Part shown: positions 11,074 to 20,440 of the stretch, in pieces
How positions within the stretch are numbered: position 1 is the stretch's first letter
How the letters are laid out: each line of letters opens with the position of its first letter
NCBI GenBank assembly: GCA_025526995.1
Contig: JAHLKG010000017.1
Span: 186,001 to 250,000 of the forward strand
Length of the DNA: 64,000 bases
Source of the DNA: Powellomyces hirtus
Taxonomy: Eukaryota > Chytridiomycota > Chytridiomycetes > Spizellomycetales > Powellomycetaceae
Direction: 5' to 3'
Translations under genes and position numbers: made by a program
The notes under the pieces: model-generated
Database searches by the model: none
Told to the model about the DNA's origin: nothing
Seen by the model: the letters and a program-made list of their open reading frames with translations, nothing else

Positions 11074-11244
11074 TTAATCTGCGAGACTGGGCCGATTGAT
11101 GCAGTTTTCGCATATGTCCTTCCGTCCATTCCTTGCCAATTTCCACGCCTGTGAGAATGTGCGTCGGCAGTTATCACACATTCCCACGTGGCCCTCCCCA
11201 GCCCTTTTCCCATTTCTGCACATACTCCACTGCATAGAGCTCAT
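11074..11244 (-). CDS. Very small protein with a single GATA-type zinc finger
   Basis: A 56-residue frame whose core is CDNC-X18-CENC (Cys 23, 26, 45, 48) with Trp34 at the eighth position after the second Cys. This is the spacing and Trp placement of a GATA DNA-binding finger of the CX2CX18CX2C type. Almost nothing surrounds the finger: about 22 residues before it and eight after, without the usual basic tail. ATG at 11244 is the first in frame; the frame remains open slightly upstream but only from a GTG. It lies 149 bp downstream of the eL38 stop on the same strand, so there is little room for hidden upstream exons. It could be a micro-regulator, a pseudogene fragment, or a chance frame. 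Confidence 0.45.
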   Translation of the reverse strand: MSSMQWSMCRNGKRAGEGHVGMCDNCRRTFSQAWKLARNGRKDICENCINRPSLAD

Positions 11245-11348
11245 AGTGATGGACGCCACCGTCGCCAGTGTATATTGTGTAAAAGAAACGTAAAGGAACA
11301 GTTATATCTGTTTGTTGTGGAGGCAGGTGCGCGGGCACGGAAGAGCTT

Positions 11349-11354
11349 TTTATT
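11349..11354 (-). terminator. Polyadenylation signal, eL38
   Basis: AATAAA on the minus strand, about 40 nt past the eL38 stop and about 100 nt before the start of the small GATA-finger frame. Confidence 0.5.
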
Positions 11355-11393
11355 GATAATATACAATCACGTCCAAAGTTCGTCCGAGGAGGT

Positions 11394-11875
11394 TTAGATG
11401 TTCTTAACCTCGAGACCTAAAACCAGAGCAAAGGACACCCTTGTCAGAATCCAACTTCCCACTTCAAAAAGCATAGCATCAACATTGGTGTACATACCCG
11501 GGGGAAGGGACTGCTTCAGCTTCTCGGCCTTCTCCAGGTCGGCGACAACGAGGGTGTACAGGTACTTTGAGCAGCGCACCTTGAACTTGACCTCATTGGC
11601 ATTCTTCTTGATCTTCACGGCTATAACACACAGAACAATTCCAGAGTCAGTCGTCCACACTTTCTTTTCCATTCAGTCTCCAACTGTCAACTGTCGTCGT
11701 TGTCTTCCACTCACACTTAGCGTCCTTACGCCTGGCGGTGGTAAGGAAGTCCTTGATCTCTTTGATCTGTTTGGGCTGCAAATGGACAAGCGTAATAAGG
11801 TCAGCACAACCGTTCCTTCATAGCACCATGTGTGTATGTTGTGTATCTTGTAGTGAGTAGTAAGTAACTTACCAT
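11394..11875 (-). CDS. RPL38: 60S ribosomal protein eL38
   Basis: Small large-subunit ribosomal protein of about 70 residues, matching the family length. Four exons. Exon 1 is exactly the ATG codon (11873-11875), followed at once by the GTAAGT donor. Exon 2 codes [11 protein letters not shown]...RRKDAK and ends at 11715 before GTGAGT. Exon 3 codes SVKIKK...[14 protein letters not shown]...KLKQSLPPG, ending at 11498. Exon 4 codes the short tail LEVKNI and stops at 11394. The serine at the exon 2/3 join is split by the intron and restores the conserved KDAKSVKIKK. It is divergent from the MCT-1 homologue, another translation gene, across 316 bp. Confidence 0.96.
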
Positions 11876-12191
11876 TTTTGCTGCGACCTTCGTTGGGGAG
11901 GGGAGGGAAGATGTTGCAGTCGGAGAGCAAGAGAGTCAAACGGGGGCGGGCGGGCGGCACTCTCTTCCATCAGCCGTTTGTCGAGGACGTGGCTTTGCTT
12001 GCGTTTTCTTCTTTCTGCTTGTCCAAAGTCACGGGAATAACGTAAGCCTCCACGTGAGTGCCAAAGAATGAAGAACACAGCCACCACTCTCTCACTCATC
12101 ATCCTGCGAAAGGCTCGAGAAAGACGCAAGGTGTGAACGAATTTCATTGCTGTCAACGTCAAAAGTCTCTTGCAACAACCAAAAAACCCCC
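11876..12191. promoter_or_regulatory. Divergent promoter of eL38 and MCT-1/Tma20
   Basis: The 316 bp between two divergent translation genes contains CACGTGAG at 12051-12058, an E-box/Cbf1-like core. No coding sequence is supported. Confidence 0.45.
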
Positions 12192-13065
12192 ATGTTCAAA
12201 AAGTATATGTCTTTGTTTGATATGATTTGGTTTGCAATCAAATTTACAATAGGTCCTCATTAACCTTTCTACTCTCCTCAATGCAGATTCTCGCCAAAGG
12301 ACGATGTGTCTGGCAAGTCCAAAGTGAAGTCCTCTGTCCAACGAGGCATCCGCTCAAAGATCCTCGAGCAGTACCCGGCACTCAACCCATACATTGAAGA
12401 ACTGATGCCTAAGAAAGACCCGTTGATTCTTGTTAAATGGTACCAGTGTCGCAACGAGCGTGCAAACGGTCGTGTCTTTGTGGTCAGTGTGCCATATGGA
12501 CTTACCTTGTAGCCCCTTTCTCAAACAGCCACGACCGTCTGAACGTCGTCATGGTCAATGACCAGCTTCTCTTCTTCAACCACCACGACGGACCGTACTT
12601 CCCAACTCTGCAGATTCTGCATAAATGTACGCCTTGATTCCCCAACTTCAACGTCGTCGCATTCAATCAAACTGAACCTTTTTCTCGTTGCGCATCTTCA
12701 GACCCCGACATCATGCCCAAAGTCCAAGTCGATCGTGGTGCAATCAAGTTCGTGCTATCAGGCGCGAACATCATGTGTCCGGGACTCACATCCAAGGGCG
12801 CCCGCATCGACGTCGACCTGCCCGTGGATACACCCGTGGCTGTTCTCGCGGAAGGCAAAGAGCATGCCTTGGCTCTTGGTGAACTTAAGATGAGCACACA
12901 GGACATGTGAGTTGGAACATGCCGAGTAATCGTGTGTATCACTGCGAGTGCATTGTTTGACCTCATTGGCTTCATTGTCGCAGCAAATCAATAAACAAGG
13001 GAGTCGGCGTCGAACTCGTGCATTTCATAAACGACGGTTTGTGGCATGCGAAGATCGAGGCATAG
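12192..13065 (+). CDS. TMA20: MCT-1/Tma20 translation factor with PUA domain
   Basis: Ribosome-associated partner of density-regulated protein (DENR/Tma22), acting in re-initiation and 40S recycling. Five exons (12192-12202, 12287-12439, 12529-12626, 12702-12906, 12984-13065) give 182 residues, the family length. The N terminus is MFKK followed by a MCT domain with MPKKDP, LLFFNHHDGPYFPTL and LHKYPDIMP. The PUA domain follows, with VDRGAIKFVLSGANIMCPGL, VAVLAEGKEHAL, NKGVGVE and the C-terminal NDGLWH. All four introns have GT–AG ends and consistent phase. The first exon carries only 11 coding bases. Confidence 0.96.
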
Positions 13066-13237
13066 GCTCTCTCATCCTTGCCACGACATTCAATTCACCG
13101 CCAGCGTTTCGCACCACGCGTTGAAGACATGTAGATAAAATGTTCATTTTGTAATTTCTGTACTCCAAACTCGTTCTGCTTTCTTTTATCATAAATCAAC
13201 AGGTAAAACACGAGCCAGAGCTCATTCTCTATAGCGT

Positions 13238-14287
13238 TCAGAAGAAAAGTTCCTTGAGGATCCGCGCAGTGTCCTCTGGGGATTTGACTGAGTGTCCTTT
13301 GATGTGCGGGTGGTTGTAGATCTCGTAGTCATTTCCGCCCTCGAAGGTCTTGTCGCCAAAGAAGTGGATCTCGTCAAAGGTCTCGTTCTTGAGGTGGTTG
13401 AGGCAGTAGGTCTTGTCCCATCCGGTGGGGAACACGTCAAAGGAGATCTGGCCGCCGATCGAATAAGTGAGGGAGATGTCCGAGAACTCCTTCTTAAGGG
13501 CCTCAACAAACTTCTCGCGGATCTTGTGCTGCTTGTCGTACACTTCATAGGCGTCGCGCTCAGGGTGACTGCAGTTGCGACCGATCGGGGAGACGTTGAT
13601 CATGCCGTTGCGAAACTCGATAAAAGTACCGCTAAAGTGCCAGAGAAAGGACGAGGACGATGAGATCAAGCCAAAACAGATCGAGATCTCGCGGCATTGG
13701 TGCGCCAAACAGACGCTCTCTTGATCCACTTCCTACAACGCACCGTTTCTGGGGAAGGTCCAAATCGGCAATATATCTCAGAATGAAGCTCGACAGCTTT
13801 TTGTACTTTTCCTCGCCGATCCATCCGATGAAGCTCTGCGACGCGAGCTGCTTGCCTTCCTTGTACGCGGTCAGACCGTTCTCGGAGAAGCAGAAATCAA
13901 AATCGTTGATGCCTTTCAAACCACAAAACAAGACAATGAGAACATTCATTTCAAAATCAACAATATCCCGCTTCTTAGGCTCAATAGCGTCGGCCCGCGC
14001 TAACTTACAATCGGCACCGAGCTGCTCTTGCTGCTTGCTGAGGTCGGATCCACCAACGAAACCAATGACAGTGCGTTTTCGCAAGTCGGCAAGGAGCTGC
14101 TTCATCTCGGGGAAGATTTCCTTGAAAGCAACAGAAAGGATAGAAAGTCATGCGGCCGTTAGCCCTGTGCCCAAGGCCACGGATGCAATGCATGCCTGTC
14201 TTTGTGTACCTTGCGGGCGGGGGTGAGTGTGCCGTCGACATCGAACAGCACGAGGGTTTTGGGCAGAGGGCGGTTTGACCAGGACAT
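13238..14287 (-). CDS. SEC53: Phosphomannomutase
   Basis: HAD-fold enzyme interconverting mannose-6-phosphate and mannose-1-phosphate, feeding GDP-mannose for glycosylation and GPI anchors; cytosolic. The first exon (14210-14287) codes [26 protein letters not shown] with the catalytic DVDGT. Exon 2 starts at 14120 with EIFPEMK and contains [15 protein letters not shown]. Exon 3 holds [15 protein letters not shown] and [11 protein letters not shown]. Exon 4 (to 13238) contains the substrate-binding [23 protein letters not shown] and the metal-binding [17 protein letters not shown]. The length fits eukaryotic PMM. The start is 232 bp from the divergent SH3-like membrane protein. Confidence 0.96.
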
Positions 14288-14519
14288 TCTGTGTTGTTTG
14301 TGTGTTTCGAATGCAGTTCAAGCGGAGATGAGCAAGGACTGCTGCATGGATGATGATGCTGCGGCGACCTCAAGACAGTCGTGGCTGTGGCTGTGCAACC
14401 CTCACACAGCACACTCACAGCGCGCACCTCCTTCATCCTCAGCCATTTCCAACCTCCACCCATTACCCCCTCTATCCTCTTCCTCCCCTCCTTGCTCCCG
14501 GTCTTTCGAGGTCCCGGAA

Positions 14520-15605
14520 ATGGACTCCCGAACTCTCACCATCCTGCTCATCATTCTAGCCTCTTTGGTCGTCGTTCTCCTTGTCGTCTGCATTGTCCTC
14601 TACTGTATCTACCTGCGTCGCAACCGCCGCGCCCGGGATGCCTATCGGGAACTGAACGACGACGGAATCGACCACCACCCGCCAAGAACAGCTTCTTCAA
14701 CACCAGGGGGCGTCCTCCCGGCCTTTCTGCAGGAACAGAAGGACTTGCCGGCTTATGTAGTGGTAAAACCCTTTGTGCCGAAACGGAGGGACGACATGAA
14801 GTTGGAGGTGGGCGATATGGTGACAATTTCTATGGTAAGGAATTTACGGAGGCTGCAGGCTGACTCCCAAGTCTCCTTTGTGCTTTCCATCCAAGGCCTT
14901 TGCTAATGCTTGTTCCCGTTTCCTCCTTTTCAGGTGTTTACGGACGGCAATGTACACGGATTCAGTCATTCCTCTCTGTCGATGGGCGTCTTCCCACTCT
15001 CCTGCCTTGGCCCTGCTCCAGGACAGCCGCAGCGTCCATCTTTACTCAAGCGTGCAACCGACAGTATGACCACGCTAGTAAATACCACCCCAGCTGCTCC
15101 AGCAAACACTCCTCAACAACCCCCACCGCCACGACAGCGACAACACGAAAAAGTGATGTTTTCCATGGTCACCCCCGAAACCGCCCTTGATCTCGTTGCC
15201 GAGACTCTTACACCAGAACGACGGGCTCACTACTTTGAGTCCCTCTTGCGTGACACGCTTGCCTCGCCCACCCCAACATCATCACCGTCAGTCAACCCGC
15301 TCGAGTCGCAACTCCGTGCATCGATGGAAGGCGCAGCCGGATCTGAGAGCCGGTCGAAGCAGGCATGGAGGAAATTGAGGGTTGGGTGGAAAGACGCGGT
15401 TCGGAAGGAGTTGGATCAGGGTTACGACAAGTGGATGGAGGCGCGGCGAGACCGATTTGACATTTGGCAGCTCATGGCCGAAAATTATGGCACATCTGGT
15501 TGGGGAACACCGACAGCAACCCCTTCCGAATCGCCTGTGGAATCTCCGGCGGTTGAGGAAACTGATGACCCGATCACGAACCGTACGCCCACTGGACAGC
15601 CGTAA
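14520..15605 (+). CDS. Single-pass membrane protein with an SH3-like domain
   Basis: Two exons (14520-14834, 14934-15605) give 328 residues. A transmembrane helix lies near residues 6-30 (LLIILASLVVVLLVVCIVLY), followed at once by basic YLRRNRRAR, so the long C-terminal part is predicted to be cytoplasmic. An SH3-like fold spans the intron: AYVVVKPF, then DDMKLEVGDMV, FTDGNVHGF and GVFPLSCL, the ALYDY/GD/G-FP spacing of SH3 domains, although the usual WW of the n-Src region is replaced. The remainder is Pro/Ser/Gln-rich, with a helical WRKLRVGWKDAVRKELDQGY region. Comparable membrane-anchored SH3 proteins act in polarity or osmosensing in fungi; the role here is unknown. Confidence 0.8.
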
Positions 15606-16053
15606 TCTGCCGTGTGGTGTTACTAATAGCTGTAGATAGGGCCGTGAGTTGTACATAATGAACCTTGAACGCAACGGGTTATGAATTGCGGTGCCTTTTT
15701 TTTGTCTATAGTAGTTGTGTCTATCATAATGATATTAACATCCCGAGAGCCAAAAAAGAAAAGAAAAAAGGAAGTCTTTTGGATACATTTGTGGGTCCTT
15801 TCGTGACATTTGATGAACTTGCGCATAACGTGAATCCAGCAGCCGCCGCGTGGCTTGTGCCTAGAATCGGGATGGCGGGCGGGCTTTGTGGGAATCATTA
15901 ACTTTTTGATCTTATCACCATCACGTTAAATGACTTCTTCCTCTCCTTTTTTCCCTTTTTTTTTTTTTCTATTTTATTTAATTCCTTCTATTGTAAACTT
16001 ATTCTCAACTTTGATCTCGCATTGACTAACATCACACAATTTATCTCAACGCC
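15606..16053. other. Intergenic: SH3-like gene 3' flank and PRO1 promoter
   Basis: No gene is supported. It is AT-rich, with an A/G-rich patch near 15750-15775 and a T-rich tract near 15945-15985 just upstream of PRO1. Confidence 0.5.
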
Positions 16054-17511
16054 ATGTTCACCAACAACATGTCACAGCAGCGTCCCGCCTCATCCTCCAC
16101 CCCTCACAAGACTACCGTTGTTATCAAACTCGGTACCTCCTCCATTTGCGACGAAGAGACATTCGACCCAAAACTCGCCTCGCTTTCACTCCTGGTCGAA
16201 ACAATCATCAAGCTACGGAAGGAAAACTATCATGTTATAATCGTTTCGTCTGGTGCTGTCGGCACCGGATTGAGGAGCGTGGGATTGCGGAAACGGCCGA
16301 AATCTCTCGGCGAGAAACAGGCCGTGGCGGCTGTGGGACAGGGACGGCTCATGGCGCTTTATTATCAGCTGTTTGGTTACTTTGGAGTGGGGATTGCGCA
16401 AGTGCTTTTGACAAGGGACTGTCTTGCTGAGGTATGTTTTCAGCGTGAAAGGAGTCGCGGAAGGCCTTCCCAAACGTTCCACACCTCCCAGCTTCTTGGT
16501 CTCTAACAACCAATGGGTCTCCGTACACAGCGCGCACACTACCTCAACGCCCGCAACACATTTCGACACCTTCTGCGGCTGAATGTCGTTCCAATTGTGA
16601 ACGAAAACGACACCGTCAACTCGTCAGAGCTGCGGTTCGGCGATAATGACACCCTCTCGGCGATTACGGCAGGGATGGTGGACGCCGACTACCTCTTTCT
16701 CCTGACCGACGTTGAATGTCTGTACACCGACAACCCGCGAACCAACCCCGCCGCCGAGCCCGTCCGCTTGGTCACAGACGTCGCAGAGCTCCGCACACGC
16801 GTCAATGTCGATTCTCCCGGCAGCGGCATCGGGACAGGAGGCATGGTTACAAAACTCGTCGCGGCGGACCTGGCCTCGGCGGCGGGTTGTCGCACCATCA
16901 TCACTCTGGGATCTGCACCTGAAAAAATACCCAACATCCTCGCTGAACTCGCCGAGCACCGCCGGATCGCCAAGTCCTCACCATCTACACCCCCTGTAGC
17001 CTACGAACCCACCATGGGCACCCACTTCCTTCCCCGCGAAAACGCCCTCCTGGACCGCAAATGGTGGATCTTACACGGTCTGGGAGTCTCTGGCACCATC
17101 TATCTCGACGCCGGCGCTGTGCACGCCGTAACCCGCCGGGAACGCTCTTCCCTCTTCGCCGTCGGCGTCGCACGCGTAAGCGGCTACTTCAATGCTCAGC
17201 AATCCGTCCGGCTAGTTACACTCGTCAAAACACCCGACGACACCGAGGAACGCGAAGTCGAAGTCGGAAAAGGACTCGTGAACTACAGCAGTGCGGAGAT
17301 TGCCCGCATCAAAGGCCACAAGTCCGGCGAAATTGAGGCTTTGCTGGGATACATTGATTCTGGGTGTGTCATGCATCGCGACAGCATTGTCGTTACCGCT
17401 ACGGGAATAGATATCTCGACCATCACCCTCAAAGGAGCGGGCCGGAACAAGAACCCAACTCGCTCCGACGACGAAAAAGACCCGGAAATCCCAACTGAGA
17501 TCGTAAACTGA
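16054..17511 (+). CDS. PRO1: Glutamate 5-kinase (gamma-glutamyl kinase) with PUA domain
   Basis: Phosphorylates glutamate in the first step of proline synthesis; cytosolic. Two exons, 16054-16431 and 16531-17511, join in phase 0 to give 452 residues. The amino-acid-kinase domain shows VVIKLGTSS, the VSSGAVGTG loop, KQAVAAVGQGRLM, VPIVNENDTV, FGDNDTLSA, LLTDVECLY and GTGGMVTKL. The C-terminal PUA domain contains SLFAVGVARVSGYF and GLVNYSSAEIARIKGHKS. The second ATG (MSQQ) could also start the chain, as both precede the kinase domain. A short acidic tail follows the PUA domain. Confidence 0.96.
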
Positions 17512-17850
17512 AGCAGCCAGGATTGATGGCAACGCCGTCACAAGTATAGCCCGCTTGTCCGCCAGTCTACCGCTGAATGTATATTTTTCACCACAATCCC
17601 TTCCCGTCCTCTCATCATCCCGTTGATCTCCTTCTTCCGCGTCCTTTTCCGCCTATCATGTGTCTTTGTATGAAATACATTTTTACACAGTCTTCTATAC
17701 TGACGGAGCCGAGGATCGTTCGTCAACTTGTCTAGCACGAAGTGATATGGCGTGCATTATCAAAAAATTCAGGTCGCTCGCTATAGCGCGACTTTTTAGC
17801 GCGAAGTCATTGGTGCAAGGCAACACCACCACCACCAACATATAGACGCA
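17512..17850. promoter_or_regulatory. Intergenic: promoter of the SCI1-like gene
   Basis: No coding region is supported. An imperfect GC-rich dyad centred on CGCTATAGCG, flanked by GTCGC and GCGAC, lies at about 17774-17793, some 60 bp before the ATG at 17851. Confidence 0.4.
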
Positions 17851-19280
17851 ATGGGAGGCCATTCAAGATCTCCAACCCCACACAGACGCTCTTCTCGGTC
17901 TTCACGAAAGGTAATAGCATAGTAACATTGCGACCCGTGCCAACTCACTTAAAACCGAACTGATTCTTGATTTCTCACTTCTGCATTCTCGCCAGCACAG
18001 TGTCGAGCGGTCAAGACGAGATCGAAGGTACGAAGAGGTTTACTGAACGCAAGCACCATGCTTGACCTTGATGCTGGATAGTAGCCCAGTGTACGATATA
18101 TGAGAACCTGTAGTTTTGACCCGGACTCCCTTTTTTTTTCTTGCTTCGTACTAGTCATTCGCGAAGTAGATCACGCAGTCCGCGGTATCGAGATAGAGAT
18201 GACCTCCACCGCGACCACCGGGAGCAGGATCGGGACGTGGGGAGAAGAAGGAGGGATTATAATGATGCCGATATCTCCCGCAGAACATCGAGAAGCAGTC
18301 CCGACCGCAAATTGCGGGGACGGCGAAGATCTCGCTCGCCCTCGTCCCGCAGCCTAAGTAGCGGCAGAAGCCGCAGCAGTAGCTCCAGCAGCTCTAGCTC
18401 GTCCTCGTCTTCCGCTTCAAGACACCGGCGAACCAAAAAGAAGAAATCGAGAAAAGAGAAAGACCAATATAAATCATCGAAATCGAAGAAAGACAAAAAG
18501 GACAAAAAGAGAAAAAAGAAGGAGAAGAAGGACAAAAAACGGAAGAAGTCGTCGTCCTCTTCGGTGGCTGCGAGATACGGCGCGCATGGAATCTTGACCG
18601 CTGCTGACATGTATCGCAAGGAAGCAGAGTTCCGCACCTGGCTCGTGGAAGTCAAGGATGTGAACCCTGAGATGCTGGACAACTATAAGATGAAGAACGT
18701 CTTTTTGGAATGTAAGTACTAAAAGCACCGGGCTAGTGAGATGGTTCTGCTCGATGCTGGGGGGTTGCGGACAGCCTCCAACTGACGATGTCTTCTTGGA
18801 TATATGCAGATATGGAGGAGTATAATACGGCGACTCTGCCGCCAAAGTACTACGACCTCGACAAATGGTGAGTTAGAGACATTTGACCGTCTGCTAGTTG
18901 ATTCGCTTCCCGATGGTCCTAAAGTGGAGCTCACTGTTTTCTTCAGGGAGCGTGAACAGTCCATTCGGCAGCGAGCGGAGGCAGGTGGTGACGACGCAAT
19001 CCCGGAATTTAGCATCATGAATGGTCAGTCCCTACTATCACTCACTCACCGCGATCAGCCATAGAAAATAATATTTATCTATCTTGGTCTTTAAGATGAG
19101 GAAAACCTGAAACAACATAGCAAAGCCCTCCGCGCGGGTAAGCTCCCCGAACTCAACTACTCTGCCGACCAGCTGGCTGAACTGAAGCAAGTCTCGGACG
19201 ATCGAGTCGCGGCCGACCGGCTCCGCAAAATGGGATTCGTGCCCAAGGACTCGCTCGGTGTTAGATATGAGCGGGATTGA
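17851..19280 (+). CDS. RS/K-rich nuclear protein, SCI1-like
   Basis: Six exons beginning with MGGHSRSPTPHRR (17851-17910). The N-terminal half is Arg/Ser and Ser runs followed by long Lys-rich stretches, as in splicing-associated proteins. The conserved C-terminal part reads YGAHGILTAADMYRK, FRTWLVEVKDVNPE, then EEYNTATLPPKYYDLDKWE, the pattern of the style-cell-cycle-inhibitor-1 (SCI1)-like family. The tail has a helical DRLRKMGFVPKD segment. All joins keep phase, including tyrosine, tryptophan and aspartate codons split by introns. The family is nuclear and poorly understood, linked in plants to cell-cycle control; the molecular role here is not visible. Confidence 0.8.
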
Positions 19281-20440
19281 TGGGGCACAAAGAAGATGGT
19301 GACGAGGAGAAACCAACAGCTGTATCGTAGGCGACTTTCCCGCTGCCCACTGGCTTCTGTAGCAATAAGGATTGGATGGCACACTCTATTTTCACTGTTG
19401 TATTCAATTGGAAAAATGACTTAGTTTGCCAACAACTTTTGATGTTGTTGAAATAAATATACAGCAAGATATAAATCATCAAAGCAACAACGGCATCAGA
19501 ATTACATTGTCAAAGAATCACAAAATAATCTGACATTCACATAATGTAATTTGACACGCAACTTCAACTTGTGCAGCTTGAAAAGGAGAAGTCGACCTCC
19601 ACATTACGTACATCACGCGTAAGCGAGCGGACTCTGCGCGCGGCTGCTCGCTCGGAAAAAAGAAGGATGGCTGGAGCGCAGACGACCGAGAAGATAACAA
19701 GAGAGGGTCAAGAATCATGTTCAGCCACCATTTCACAGGCGTGAGGCCTTGTTTATTATGATTCCAGGAGATGTCGAGATGGTGCTCCGGCCGGGGACAT
19801 GACTATGTTGGTTTTGCATTAATCAGATACCACCAGTCTGGTTGGGAGTGCATGGGCAACCAAAGCCATACAATAACCTAGCCAGTGACAGAGGGACATT
19901 TTGTGAGTGAGGCGCCTATGATATCCTGGCTCTACTCTTTCGTCTTGTTGGGCGGGCAATCGAAAATATAAAAATCGATACTGTCAATTTGCTTGTTCGA
20001 CAACATATATGACCAGCAAACTAGGGGCTGCTTCCGGCGAATGTTCTGACACACTACCAGCAAATTTCGGTCATACGTCAGCGTGGTGTTCTGTTCTCAC
20101 GATCACCACTCTCCGAGTGTCCAGTGTCTACATTGACAGTTACCTGGACTATCAATTCTCGCTTGGTAGCTTCCCGCGTCTGCGCGCTCACACGACCGAG
20201 GCCACATAAAGCACAACATAAAATCTCGCGGCATTCCTTTTCTGTCCTGTACATTTGCTCGTACATATATTACAGTACACCAGAACAACAAAAAATACAT
20301 AGCAGCGGCACCTACTTGAGGGGACGAGCGGCACGGGGGCAGGGAATTCCGATTAACAAACGCAAACGACAATACGGTGAAAATACCTACACGCCATAAA
20401 CACGGAATCCGTATTCCTGCTGCTGTCGGCCGTTGTTATT
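19281..20440. other. Intergenic, about 1.2 kb, no gene seen
   Basis: Begins with the SCI1-like 3' end: a perfect hairpin CAACAAC-N7-GTTGTTG at 19430-19450, followed directly by AATAAA at 19452-19457. The remainder is AT-rich and holds only short, unconvincing frames. The last few hundred bases are the promoter of the carboxypeptidase gene. Confidence 0.5.

Noticed and set aside
14202..14519. N-terminal extension of the SH3-like protein frame
   Set aside because: It would start at a non-ATG codon and overlap the phosphomannomutase first exon and promoter; the ATG at 14520 directly precedes the membrane helix.
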